NCBI RefSeq assembly: GCF_900010725.2 | Contig: NZ_LR734825.1 | Coordinates: 1-34,046 of the forward strand | Direction: 5' to 3' | Length of the DNA: 34,046 nucleotides | Source: Planktothrix serta PCC 8927 | GTDB lineage: Bacteria > Cyanobacteriota > Cyanobacteriia > Cyanobacteriales > Microcoleaceae | In this document: positions 16,866-24,147 of the stretch, piece after piece | Layout: the number at the start of each line of letters is the position of its first letter | How positions within the stretch are numbered: position 1 is the stretch's first letter | Translations under genes and position numbers: made by a program | Notes under the pieces: generated by a model | Seen by the model: only the letters and a program-made list of their open reading frames with translations | What the model was told of the DNA's origin: nothing | Database searches by the model: none

Positions 16866-16904
16866 ATCACCCGCAGAAGCCTCGCAAAGATTCCTGTGGG
16901 TGAT
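16866..16904 (-). promoter_or_regulatory. Inverted repeat covering the rep ribosome binding site
   Basis: On the rep mRNA an 11-base arm (AUCACCCACAG) and its near-perfect complement (CUGCGGGUGAU, one mismatch) are separated by 17 bases. The 3' arm contains GGGUGA, the only Shine-Dalgarno-like sequence for the ATG that follows two bases later. The fold would hide the binding site and could limit Rep synthesis, a common form of copy-number control. An antisense RNA or protein operator at the same repeat is the alternative. Confidence 0.55.
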
Positions 16905-17032
16905 TTCAATTTAAGCCTAAATTCGTTTAAAAATCAATCAATCTCGTTGACATTTAACAAATCTCTACGACTCAGAAACTCAATCTCGCTGCGTGAGAAA
17001 GGCTTGGATTTAAAGCCCAAAGCATTAGACAA

Positions 17033-17389
17033 TCAGGATTTTATTAACTTCTCGGTTGAATTCTCTACACGGTTATCTAATTGGGCTTGGACATTTTCTT
17101 TACGAATCTGAATTTCTCGTTCATCGTTCTCGGAGCGATCGCATCCCTCTGGCCTGAGAGACTTTATTTGTGCCAAGTGATGAATCTGTTCAGCAATTTG
17201 TTTAGCACGACTCCACTGAAGTTTAACGGTGACTTTCCAATCCTCCACACTCAAGTCATGGAGCAGTTGACAGACTTCTGGACTCACTCGTTCATCTAAT
17301 CCCATCCCTCGCCACTGAGAAGCTGCGGAACAACCGGGGCGATTACAGAGTACAGGTAAATCTTCCAGTTCGTGAAATTCAGTCAACAA
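17033..17389 (-). CDS. Uncharacterised small protein upstream of rep
   Basis: A 118-residue frame on the rep strand, starting at TTG 17389. It has a short CNRPGCS motif near residue 15 that could bind metal, then an amphipathic helical stretch (VSPEVCQLLHDLSVEDWKVTVKLQWSRAKQIAEQI) and a charged tail. I do not recognise the family. It precedes rep by 170 bases. The absence of ATG and the 18-base overlap with the divergent frame at 17372 make one of the two starts doubtful; a later start is not available as ATG before residue 29. The composition looks coding. Confidence 0.45.
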   Translation of the reverse strand: MLTEFHELEDLPVLCNRPGCSAASQWRGMGLDERVSPEVCQLLHDLSVEDWKVTVKLQWSRAKQIAEQIHHLAQIKSLRPEGCDRSENDEREIQIRKENVQAQLDNRVENSTEKLIKS

Positions 17390-17770
17390 TTAGATTCACT
17401 GTACCAAGAACGGAATGATTTATTAGTTAAACTGAATGAAGCTGAAAAACATTTAGTTCAATTCACAGATTTAGAAACCCAAGACCGAGAACGCAGTGGT
17501 GAAATTTCCCGACTCAATGGTCAACTTGAAGCACGAGAACGAGAAATATCTGGACTTCATTCTCAAGTTCACTCCCTACAATCAGCCGTTGGTGAAAAGC
17601 AGGTTTTAGAATCTCAAATGGAACAGTTGCGATCGCAAATCAAAGACGCTAACGAAACCATTACTCGCTTACAAGCCCAACAAAAATCCACTTCAGAAAC
17701 AGCGAATGCGCCATCTCCTAAACTTGTCCCCCTTCAAAAACAGCGCAACTCCCGTAAGAATAGCGGATAG
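17372..17770 (+). CDS. Coiled-coil protein, start uncertain
   Basis: A 132-residue frame starting at GTG 17372, with a stop five codons upstream. Residues 1-110 are almost wholly heptad-patterned coiled coil (SLYQERNDLLVKLNEAEKH, REREISGLHSQVHSLQSAV), and the tail is Pro/Lys/Arg-rich. Coiled coils of this kind occur in plasmid proteins such as KfrA, whose N-terminal DNA-binding domain is not seen here, so the gene may be 5'-truncated. Its last codons lie inside an array of 12-bp repeats. It overlaps the divergent minus strand frame by 18 bases. Confidence 0.5.
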   Translation: MKFSQQLDSLYQERNDLLVKLNEAEKHLVQFTDLETQDRERSGEISRLNGQLEAREREISGLHSQVHSLQSAVGEKQVLESQMEQLRSQIKDANETITRLQAQQKSTSETANAPSPKLVPLQKQRNSRKNSG

Positions 17771-17820
17771 AATAGCGGATAGCATAGCAGATAGCAAGAA
17801 TAGCAAATAGCATAGCAGAT
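17757..17820. repeat. 12-bp tandem repeat array, left copy
   Basis: Dodecamers AGAATAGCGGAT (twice), AGCATAGCAGAT, a 4-base slip, AGAATAGCAAAT and AGCATAGCAGAT. The same unit family occurs in the opposite orientation at 22550-22642 upstream of the recombinase. The pair brackets the cargo region between about 17.8 and 22.5 kb. Confidence 0.75.
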
Positions 17821-17833
17821 AATAAAAAATGTT

Positions 17834-17874
17834 ATCCCGTAGTGATTAATCCGGTGATTAAATCGCTACGGGAT
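17834..17874. terminator. Long hairpin after the coiled-coil gene
   Basis: Arms ATCCCGTAGTGATT (17834-17847) and AATCGCTACGGGAT (17861-17874) pair over 14 positions with one G-U wobble and a 13-base loop. There is no T tract on either side, so it may be a transcription end point or a structural site related to the neighbouring repeat array. Confidence 0.5.
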
Positions 17875-17963
17875 GGAGTGGGTTGATGAGGGTGTAATCT
17901 AATGATAACCGAATTCCCACATTAATTGCTGCGATTTCTGTAAACTTATTCAAGGAAAATCTC

Positions 17964-18551
17964 ATGGGAGAAGCTAAAAGACGGAAAAAGCTCGATGCCA
18001 ATTATGGGAAAACATTTAATCTTGAATGTTTCATAGCTGCTGCTGAATTTAGTGACGCTCATGCTGTATATTTAGGCATTAAAAGGAGCAGAAACTCCTT
18101 TGAAAAACGTCTAATTTCAGCCCATGCTAACATTAATAAGGCTTGGGAAATCTTGGGTTATTGTCAGAATATCTTATCTCAATCCCGCTTTGCTCCTGCT
18201 CAGGATAACGACGAAATTATCCGTAAATTTTGCCTTGATTTAATTTCTACTTACGGCGATTACCCTTCAGATGACGCTACTTACGAGTTAAGAAATGGTA
18301 AAATAGAAGTCATCAATCCTCCGGTTACAAAAACTTATAAGGTTATTGAACTAGGAGATTATATTTTTGCTATTGGTAAATCTCCTAAAGAACCCTTTTT
18401 AATTAGCAACGATGTTGTATTATTTACCAGTTATGTGACGGCTGCTTATGTAGCTGATTATATCAACCTTAACAATCTTGATAAATTGACAAATGATGAA
18501 TTAAAACCGCTTTGGTCTGAAGCTAATAAACTTCAAGGATTAATTAATTAG
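17964..18551 (+). CDS. Uncharacterised protein with MGEAKRRKKLD N-terminus
   Basis: A 195-residue protein. The start is supported by AAGGAAAATCTC just before the ATG. The N-terminus MGEAKRRKKLDANYGK is a recurring basic leader in cyanobacterial proteins of unknown role. The rest is mixed helix and strand without a motif I recognise (a YGDYPSDDATYEL loop, then KTYKVIELGDYIFAIGKSP). No signal peptide or membrane segment. It is the first of a series of small same-strand cargo genes. Confidence 0.7.
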   Translation: MGEAKRRKKLDANYGKTFNLECFIAAAEFSDAHAVYLGIKRSRNSFEKRLISAHANINKAWEILGYCQNILSQSRFAPAQDNDEIIRKFCLDLISTYGDYPSDDATYELRNGKIEVINPPVTKTYKVIELGDYIFAIGKSPKEPFLISNDVVLFTSYVTAAYVADYINLNNLDKLTNDELKPLWSEANKLQGLIN

Positions 18552-18603
18552 CTACCGCTTATTAACATTGATTTTGTAATATGTAATAGATAGATTTACA
18601 CCA

Positions 18604-19056
18604 ATGAAAGCTCTAACCATTCATCAACCTTGGGCTAGTCTCTTAGTTTGGAAAAAGAAACAGTTTGAAACCCGTGATTGGCAACGAAGTTATCGAGGAT
18701 TAATAGCGATTCATGCCGGAAAAGAACCTCTGAGTCCCTTAGAAGATTATTATGATATTCTTTGGGAATTGAGAAACGATTCAATAAGTTTTGATGAACC
18801 TTATTTCAATTCAACCTTCGGGAAAATCATTGCCATTGCTACATTGAAAGATATTCATTTGATGACAAAAGAACTGATTAAGAAACAATCACATCTTGAG
18901 CGAGTGTCTGGGTATTGGGAACCTGGACGTTATGCTTGGGAATTCACGAATATTAAGCCACTACCTAAACCGATTCCTGTTCGGGGTCTACCTGGATTAT
19001 GGAATGTTTCTGATGAAATTCAACAGCAAATTAGTCAGCAATTAAAATTAAATTAA
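18604..19056 (+). CDS. ASCH-domain protein
   Basis: A 150-residue protein formed by one ASCH domain. MKALTIHQPWASLLVWKKKQFETRDW is the classic first strand and helix with the conserved QPWA and E-x-R-x-W, followed by YRGLIAIHAGKE, GKIIAIATL and GRYAWEF. ASCH proteins are beta-barrel folds related to PUA; some bind or cleave RNA or act on modified nucleosides. The specific role of this one is not visible. It lies in a small-gene cargo cluster, followed by a terminator-like hairpin. Confidence 0.85.
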   Translation: MKALTIHQPWASLLVWKKKQFETRDWQRSYRGLIAIHAGKEPLSPLEDYYDILWELRNDSISFDEPYFNSTFGKIIAIATLKDIHLMTKELIKKQSHLERVSGYWEPGRYAWEFTNIKPLPKPIPVRGLPGLWNVSDEIQQQISQQLKLN

Positions 19057-19064
19057 GCGGAATT

Positions 19065-19084
19065 AGCGGGTCGCTCCCGCTTTA
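19065..19084 (+). terminator. Terminator-like hairpin after the ASCH gene
   Basis: AGCGGG and CCCGCT flank a TCGCT loop and are followed by a short T run. It lies just after the ASCH gene stop and just before the XRE gene. A related G/C hairpin with the same TCGCT loop occurs at 20025-20042. Confidence 0.55.
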
Positions 19085-19093
19085 AAATTAATC

Positions 19094-19384
19094 ATGTCAA
19101 CCTTCGGAAAAATCCTCGCAGATGGCAGAAGAAACTTAGGTTTATCTCAAAAAGAATTTGCTCAACTTCTGCAACAACATTCTGTCAATATCGATTACAA
19201 ACATCTAGCCAAAATTGAAAACAATCGTCTTGACATCAAAGCCCCTATTTATGATAATTTAATTGATGCTGTTACTGAAATTCTTGAATTAGATATCGAT
19301 GAGTTAAAACGAATTCGTTCGTTAACAGAAATTGAAGAATTAGATGGGAGTGGGGCAATGTTTCCGGTGTATTGGAAGGATTGA
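19094..19384 (+). CDS. XRE-family helix-turn-helix regulator
   Basis: A 96-residue DNA-binding protein. MSTFGKILADGRRNLGLSQKEFAQLLQ is a Cro/C1-type HTH (second helix SQKEFAQLL) and KHLAKIENNRLDIKAP the recognition part, here stretched by the insert HSVNIDYK. The C-terminal third is helical, ending in a SGAMFPVYWKD tail. Probably a local transcription regulator; no partner or operator could be assigned. Confidence 0.85.
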   Translation: MSTFGKILADGRRNLGLSQKEFAQLLQQHSVNIDYKHLAKIENNRLDIKAPIYDNLIDAVTEILELDIDELKRIRSLTEIEELDGSGAMFPVYWKD

Positions 19385-19435
19385 AAATAATCTTGCTACC
19401 GCTTCTTGGGGTTAGTTCTATTAGGAATTAACTCC

Positions 19436-19672
19436 ATGTTAAATACAAATTCTAATTCAGAATCTAAACTCAAAACTTCAATAGATACAACCTATTTACT
19501 GACTGAACAAACTTGGCTTTATGTAGTTAGCAGTTCAGAAGATGGCACTACACATTTAGTTTGTCCTGGTGCTCCGAATGGCAATAACGGATTTGTGATT
19601 TGCTTTAAACCCTGTCACTTATCTATTTTGGAATCACTGATTACGCAATTACAACAAACTCACAATTCTTAA
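19436..19672 (+). CDS. Small hypothetical protein
   Basis: A 78-residue protein. The ATG at 19436 with AGGA upstream is preferred over an in-frame TTG at 19406. It has a Ser/Asn-rich leader followed by strands (TYLLTEQTWLYVVSSSEDG, THLVCPGAPNGNNGFVICF) and a C-terminal helix. I do not recognise a family. It sits in the small-gene series. Confidence 0.55.
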   Translation: MLNTNSNSESKLKTSIDTTYLLTEQTWLYVVSSSEDGTTHLVCPGAPNGNNGFVICFKPCHLSILESLITQLQQTHNS

Positions 19673-19732
19673 GGCTGCTAGACACATTATGATTTTAGCT
19701 TTTTTCAAGAATTAACACAAGGAGAAAAACCC

Positions 19733-20014
19733 ATGAACGAGAAAGCTTTAACTGAAATAAATATGGCAATAAATCAGATGTTTCAAGCCTTTGATAAATG
19801 TCAAGAAATGCAGAAACTTCTCAAGGATTCTTATAGCCATTTTCAAGAATCTAATGCAACTTCTGTTAATCGCAATGCGGCTTGTTATCAACAAATTCAG
19901 CAAACTGTCGAACAAGCTTATCAAGATTTATTCAAAGTAGCAGAAAACCTAAATCAGCAGTTTAGTCATCCTCCGATTCAGCGCATGATTCAATCAGCAA
20001 AAGTTAAACAGTAA
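19733..20014 (+). CDS. Small helical hypothetical protein
   Basis: A 93-residue protein with an excellent AAGGAG ribosome binding site before the ATG. It is all-helical in appearance, with Gln-rich amphipathic stretches (INMAINQMFQAFDKCQEMQKLLKDSY, QQIQQTVEQAYQDLFKVAENL cut here for length). No known motif. It is followed by a G/C hairpin at 20025-20042. Confidence 0.6.
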   Translation: MNEKALTEINMAINQMFQAFDKCQEMQKLLKDSYSHFQESNATSVNRNAACYQQIQQTVEQAYQDLFKVAENLNQQFSHPPIQRMIQSAKVKQ

Positions 20015-20024
20015 TTGCGTTATT

Positions 20025-20042
20025 AGGGGGGTCGCTCCCCCT
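20025..20042 (+). terminator. Terminator-like hairpin
   Basis: AGGGGG and CCCCCT flank a GTCGCT loop just after the gene ending at 20014. It resembles the hairpin at 19065-19084 in loop and position, though the following tract is GAATTTTA rather than a pure T run. Confidence 0.5.
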
Positions 20043-20130
20043 GAATTTTAATAAGGGAAACTGAACCTAATTTAGCAACAATAATTAAATGGGCTACCGC
20101 TTTATGGAGAGAGTTTTTTAGGTTAAAATC

Positions 20131-20538
20131 ATGAACACTATCACTTTATCAGATCTCTCTCAATTCACAGGAACTGAAACTTGGCATCGTCACTTTACGG
20201 GATTACTTTACACTGATGGTATTCAATATTTATCAGAACAAGCTGAAGCGCAGTGGTTGATTGATGCGATCGCTTCTTATCAACATCAACTAAAACGGGA
20301 TGAATACCTAGCTGATTTTCAACTTTGGGTGCTGTCTGTTGTTGGAGAAGGAGAACGAAAATATCCATTTATTTTGCCTGAAGACAACTATCAAGCGGTG
20401 CTAACGTGCTGGCCAGATACACCAAAAGAAGGTGTAAAACCTGCTGTAATTCAACAGATTGAATACACGAAATTTCCTTTGATTGAAATCAAATTTTATG
20501 TTAGTGGCGGTGTACTGCTATTACCCTCGGAAAACTAA
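20131..20538 (+). CDS. DUF6876 family protein
   Basis: A 135-residue protein with the DUF6876 pattern: SDLSQFTGTETWHRHF, LLYTDGIQYLSEQAEAQWLIDAIASYQ, FQLWVLSV and a terminal FYVSGGVLLLPSEN. Family members are small cytosolic proteins common on plasmids and mobile elements of cyanobacteria and other bacteria; their role is unknown to me. A HIP1 octamer lies within the gene, so it has been resident in cyanobacterial DNA for some time. Confidence 0.75.
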   Translation: MNTITLSDLSQFTGTETWHRHFTGLLYTDGIQYLSEQAEAQWLIDAIASYQHQLKRDEYLADFQLWVLSVVGEGERKYPFILPEDNYQAVLTCWPDTPKEGVKPAVIQQIEYTKFPLIEIKFYVSGGVLLLPSEN

Positions 20539-20652
20539 TCATTTCTTACTCCCCTATTAAAGGGGGGTTTAAATTTTTCACGTTATTCAGAAGTTAGATT
20601 CATCTTCCACTAAACTTACAATTAAGCTACATCCCATTAAAACACGAGACAG

Positions 20653-21258
20653 ATGACCTACACCCCACCCAAACTACTGAGCTTCGAGGAGTTTATCGCC
20701 CAATACGGAGATAATACACGCTATGAACTGATTGATGGAGAACTCAGAGACATGGAACCTACTGGCCCTCACGAAGCCGTTGCTGGGAATATTGCGGGTA
20801 GAATTTATGTCGAAATTTTTCGTGCGAATTTAAACTGGTTGATTCCAAAAACTTGTTTGATTAAACCTCTGAATGCTTCAGCTACAGCCCTGCGACCTGA
20901 TGTGATAGTTTTAGATCAAGAAGAACTGAATCAAGAACCCCTTTGGCAAAAAGAACCCGTTATTTGTAACGGAAGCACCATCAAGCTTGTTGCTGAAGTG
21001 GTCAGCACCAATTGGCAAGATGATTATGCACGGAAAGTGGAAGAATATGCTTTTTTAAATATTCCTGAATACTGGATTGTGGATTTTCGGGGTTTGGGGG
21101 GAATGCAATTTATCGGCAATCCCAAAAAACCAACTTTTACTATCTGTCAGTTAGTGAATGGGGTTTACCAGCAGAAACAATATCGCTTAGGAGATCCTAT
21201 TTTTTCTCCTCTATTGCCCAATTTACAACTGAGGCTTGATAATCTTATGCCGACCTGA
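20653..21258 (+). CDS. Uma2-family (DUF820) putative endonuclease
   Basis: A 201-residue Uma2 protein. Conserved positions are FEEFIAQYGDNTRYELIDGEL, RPDVIVLD, LVAEVVS, DDYARKVEEYAFLNIPEYWIVD. The PD-(D/E)XK-like core is D in RPDVIV, E in VAEVVS and the K of ARKVEEY. The family is hugely expanded in cyanobacteria and is presumed to have nuclease activity, though its biology is unsettled. Intact by length. Confidence 0.9.
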   Translation: MTYTPPKLLSFEEFIAQYGDNTRYELIDGELRDMEPTGPHEAVAGNIAGRIYVEIFRANLNWLIPKTCLIKPLNASATALRPDVIVLDQEELNQEPLWQKEPVICNGSTIKLVAEVVSTNWQDDYARKVEEYAFLNIPEYWIVDFRGLGGMQFIGNPKKPTFTICQLVNGVYQQKQYRLGDPIFSPLLPNLQLRLDNLMPT

Positions 21259-21277
21259 ATTCCTATAAATTTTGGGT

Positions 21278-21495
21278 TCACGCAGTAGCGAATTCAGTTA
21301 AAGCTCGTTTACTGGGATGATGAAAGCCCAAAACGATATCATTTTTAGGGATTCCAGCCGATAGTAAATCATCGACAACACATAAATTTGTAACATCTTC
21401 TTCGACCCAGATATTGCCGTTTTTAATACAAAGGTAGATGATGATATGTTGAACTAGCTTTTTATCATCCCAAGTTATACTAAAAATTCAACGGA
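21278..21495 (-). pseudogene. xisI: XisI remnant, 5'-truncated
   Basis: The minus strand frame ending at 21278-21280 reads WDDKKLVQHIIIYLCIKNG, NIWVEED, VVDDLLSAGIPKNDIVLGF and HHPSKRALTEFATA. This is the characteristic C-terminal two thirds of XisI proteins (fdxN-element excision controlling factor family), with its GIPK-x-DIVLGF core. The first 40 or so residues are absent and no start codon is present; an xisH partner, usually adjacent, is also absent. It lies between the Uma2 gene and the recombinase. I infer a decayed copy. Confidence 0.7.
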
Positions 21496-21557
21496 TTAAT
21501 TTCCAGTTAATCCCTCACTACCTCCTGAAATTATTTACACAAGGCTAGGTTAAAACT

Positions 21558-21580
21558 CGCCCCTCGTCCCCCGTCCCTCA
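21558..21580. repeat. CCCTCGT heptamer tract at the recombinase stop
   Basis: A short third copy of the heptamer family seen inside rep, here reaching the stop codon of the recombinase gene. Confidence 0.6.
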
Positions 21581-22537
21581 AACTAAATCATCTAATAAAT
21601 TTGTAATCTCTCCCTGAGCATTCTTGCGGTTATCATCATAAATCATCAAAGTATTCAGGTCATGGTGGCGGCTAAGTTTCTGAACACGGCGGACATCTCC
21701 ACCCGTAGCATCGAGGGCAGCGGTGATGGAACTGTGTCGAATCCGGTGCGGTGACATCGGTTTAGAAATACCCGCTTTCTGGGAAAACTCGCGCACCAGG
21801 TCATAGATACCCCATCCCCCCAGGCGATGCCCTTTGGTACAGGGGTCAAGGGTACAGAATAACGGTGCAGTTTTCCTAACTCGTCCCCTAGCCTGTAGCC
21901 AATCCTGAATCGCTTCTAGGGTAGCCAAACCTAACTCAATTTTCTCCTTCTCGGTGCCGCGACCCTTACCGTGTATCCACAGACAACGGTTATCAACATC
22001 CAAGTCCGCAACATTGGCATTAGAAATTTCACCCCGTCGCAACGCATTTGACCAGAGCAGCCGGAAGATGGCGTAATCGCGTTTACCTTTGAGGGTAGAG
22101 CGATCGCACAATTCCAGAAGCGTTTTCATTTGGTCAGTGGGAATACCGGAAGTGTCAGTGTAGCGGCGGACTTTCTCGTTTTTGATATCAGCCAGAGTGA
22201 ATTTACAACGGCCAATGGTGCGGGCATAGTTAACTAAGGATTTAATCGCAGCAAGACGACGGTTAACGGTAGATTCTTTCAGACCCTTGTTAATTAAGTG
22301 TTGACGGTAGTTGAGAACCAGGGCCAGAGCATCAAACTGTTCTAAAGCTAGGAATTCCCTAACTAACTCCGGTGTCGGGTCACTATGGGCAATGAAACTA
22401 AAGAAATCTCGTAAATCCTTAGCATAGGCTTGACGGGTTTCGATACTGCGCTTATTGGCGAGTAAATCTCCCAAAATGTCAGAATTCGCTGAAAGATTAC
22501 GGAAAAGTTTCTTACCTTTGGCAATGAGTCCAGACAT
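21578..22537 (-). CDS. Tyrosine recombinase/integrase
   Basis: A 319-residue tyrosine recombinase. The N-terminal SAM-like DNA-binding domain (about 25-120) contains TRQAYAKDLRDFF and NRRLAAIKSLVNYA. The catalytic domain has Arg I in ALRRGEIS, the lysine in HGKGRG, the H-x-x-R box PHRIRH, and the C-terminal H...Y in SRHHDLNTLMIYDD with Tyr as the nucleophile. It resembles XerC-type and cyanobacterial plasmid recombinases. Seven 12-bp repeats lie 12-105 bases upstream of its start, a likely arm-binding or regulatory site. It may resolve plasmid dimers or integrate the element. Confidence 0.9.
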   Translation of the reverse strand: MSGLIAKGKKLFRNLSANSDILGDLLANKRSIETRQAYAKDLRDFFSFIAHSDPTPELVREFLALEQFDALALVLNYRQHLINKGLKESTVNRRLAAIKSLVNYARTIGRCKFTLADIKNEKVRRYTDTSGIPTDQMKTLLELCDRSTLKGKRDYAIFRLLWSNALRRGEISNANVADLDVDNRCLWIHGKGRGTEKEKIELGLATLEAIQDWLQARGRVRKTAPLFCTLDPCTKGHRLGGWGIYDLVREFSQKAGISKPMSPHRIRHSSITAALDATGGDVRRVQKLSRHHDLNTLMIYDDNRKNAQGEITNLLDDLV

Positions 22538-22549
22538 ATTGATTTATTT

Positions 22550-22642
22550 GCTATTCCTGCTATTCGTTATGCTATCCGTTATGCTATCCATTTTGCTATC
22601 CGCTATGCTATTCGTTATGCTATTCGTTATGCTATTCGTTAC
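22550..22642. repeat. 12-bp tandem repeat array, right copy, upstream of the recombinase
   Basis: Seven dodecamers in register from 22559: GCTATTCGTTAT, GCTATCCGTTAT, GCTATCCATTTT, GCTATCCGCTAT, GCTATTCGTTAT twice and GCTATTCGTTAC, preceded by a partial unit. The reverse complement matches the array at 17757-17820, so the two are inverted relative to each other. Confidence 0.8.
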
Positions 22643-22797
22643 GTTATGGGGTCAAGGAAAGACTCGGCTGTAGAGAAAGTCTCAGGGAAAGTGTAAGGAA
22701 TGTAACGAGTTGGGTCAATTGATAAATTCCCAAACCCTGAAAAAATGAACAAAGCAGTTGCTCAAAAGGAGAAGCCTCGATATTTGCCTTAAAAACG

Positions 22798-22822
22798 GAA
22801 AAACCGCCCCTGATGAGGCAGT
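22798..22822 (-). terminator. Rho-independent terminator of psb34
   Basis: On the minus strand ACTGCCTC pairs with GGGGCGGT (two G-U wobbles) across an ATCA loop, and a run of five T follows. It lies 35 bases downstream of the psb34 stop. Confidence 0.7.
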
Positions 22823-22856
22823 TGTGATTTTAAGGTTGACAATAACTGATGGTTGT

Positions 22857-23027
22857 TTAAGAGGCAGCAAAAGCAATCATGAGCAGGGAAGTTACCAGGA
22901 GGACAGCAGCAGCGCCTTGAAGTGCATAGCGACTTTGCTGTTCGGGTGAGGGGTACTCAGCAAAATAAAGTTGGGGTTCGGTAGCGTAGTTATTCAAAAT
23001 ACCGTTTTCGTTGGTGGTGTACATGGT
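22857..23027 (-). CDS. psb34: Psb34, photosystem II assembly protein
   Basis: A 56-residue single-helix protein. The start MYTTNENGILNNYATEP is set by an AAGGA eight or so bases upstream and by family length; an upstream in-frame start would add 15 residues that do not fit. YPSPEQQSRYALQGA leads into a hydrophobic helix (LQGAAAVLLVTSLLMIAFAAS). This matches the ssl1498/Psb34 family, which binds the CP47 side of photosystem II assembly intermediates in the thylakoid membrane. It is the only core photosynthesis gene in the window, and it lies between a recombinase and a toxin-antitoxin pair. Confidence 0.88.
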   Translation of the reverse strand, partial: TMYTTNENGILNNYATEPQLYFAEYPSPEQQSRYALQGAAAVLLVTSLLMIAFAAS

Positions 23028-23366
23028 GTTTTTCCTTGAACTTGCTTGGGTATGTAAATTAATGTAACGCAATGTTAAAGATTGTAACAGTGACTTGACT
23101 CAACAACTGAGGTGATGTTAATCACAGGAGGTTTTGGGGTGAATTAATTAAAATTCCAGAAGGAAGATTTAGAGTTATATGGGTCAATCTGTAATCCTTG
23201 ATATTTTCTGGAAGGTAAAGACTATCTCAAGGGTTTTGGTAAGTGGTTAAAGGGCAGACAATCATAAGCTAGTTGATCAAACTAAAGTAGTGTAAAATAT
23301 TCCTTTCATTGTTATAGGTAAAATAGACATTAGACAAGTTGCCATTTCTTAACTCCATAACCCACC
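23028..23366. other. Intergenic region between psb34 and the antitoxin gene
   Basis: 339 bases without a supportable gene. It must contain the divergent promoters for psb34 (minus) and the antitoxin/PIN pair (plus). A TTACAAT about 55 bases upstream of psb34 and a TAAAAT near 23295 could be -10 boxes, but neither has a convincing -35 partner. Confidence 0.4.
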
Positions 23367-23594
23367 ATGAATCAAAAAACCTATCAACTTCCTCTAACCT
23401 TCGAGCAAATTCTTAACCTTGTCCTCCAACTTACAGCACAAGAACAGGAACAACTTATTCAACAAATCAAGAAAAACTCTCCCAAAAATCAAAATGGAGA
23501 CTTACTGAGTGTTTGTGACCGAATCGGCAGAAATGCCCAAGCCAAAGGACTAACCGAAGACATCCTAGAAGAATTACTCGCCGATGAATCCTAA
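23367..23594 (+). CDS. Antitoxin-like protein of a PIN pair
   Basis: A 75-residue acidic protein, MNQKTYQLPLTFEQILNLVLQLTAQEQEQL and a C-terminal DRIGRNAQAKGLTEDILEELLADES. The tail pattern (A-x-x-x-G-L-T-E-D-I-L-E-E-L-L) is typical of small cyanobacterial antitoxins encoded before PIN toxins. The gene overlaps the PIN gene by 11 bases, indicating translational coupling. It has no obvious DNA-binding domain. Confidence 0.75.
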   Translation: MNQKTYQLPLTFEQILNLVLQLTAQEQEQLIQQIKKNSPKNQNGDLLSVCDRIGRNAQAKGLTEDILEELLADES

Positions 23595-24000
23595 ACTCAT
23601 TGTTATAGACACTAATGTTTTACTGAGTGCTGCCCTGAGTCCAAATGGAACAGCCCGTCAAGCCTTAGATAAAGCTTATCAACACTTTAAAATCGCTCAA
23701 AGTAAAGAAACTTACAAAGAATTAAAAACCCGAATTTACAAATCTAAATTCAATAAATATATTTCGGATCAAGACCGAGAACAATTTTTAGAAGTCGTTA
23801 AAAAATCTAGCCAATTTATAGAGATTACATCGGAAATCAACATCTGTAGAGATCCAGACGATAATAAATTTTTAGAACTGACTAAAGATTGTAACGCTGA
23901 ATATTTAATCACCGGAGATCAAGATTTGTTATCCCTCAAAACCTTAGCCGAATATCAAAACCAGATTATAACTCCCAGGGATTTTCTAGCTGTTGATTAG
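23584..24000 (+). CDS. PIN-domain toxin, COG1569 type
   Basis: A 138-residue PIN protein. The metal-binding acidic residues are in VIDTNVLLSAAL, TYKELKTRI, CRDPDDNKFLELT and YLITGDQDLLSL, in the order of COG1569 toxins. Such proteins are Mg-dependent RNases neutralised by the antitoxin encoded immediately upstream. The start overlaps the antitoxin stop. Intact by length and motifs. Confidence 0.88.
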   Translation: MNPKLIVIDTNVLLSAALSPNGTARQALDKAYQHFKIAQSKETYKELKTRIYKSKFNKYISDQDREQFLEVVKKSSQFIEITSEINICRDPDDNKFLELTKDCNAEYLITGDQDLLSLKTLAEYQNQIITPRDFLAVD

Positions 24001-24147
24001 TTCACATTGATAAAGGATAATATTTAACAACTTGCTCAGGAGTCAGACAACATCCGATTCAATGAGTCCAGACGATAAAATTAAGGAAAGTGATCGCTAT
24101 CCTTACCTTGCAAGTCTTGGGTTATAGACGAGGTAGACTAATTTTCA

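Noticed and set aside
16896-17111. Plus strand frame of 71 codons near the rep start
   Set aside because: It overlaps the rep leader hairpin and the minus strand gene, has biased Ser/Leu/Asn composition, and shows no motif.
22455-22673. Plus strand frame of 72 codons
   Set aside because: Its hydrophobic LLFVMLFVML tail is simply translation of the 12-bp repeat array upstream of the recombinase.
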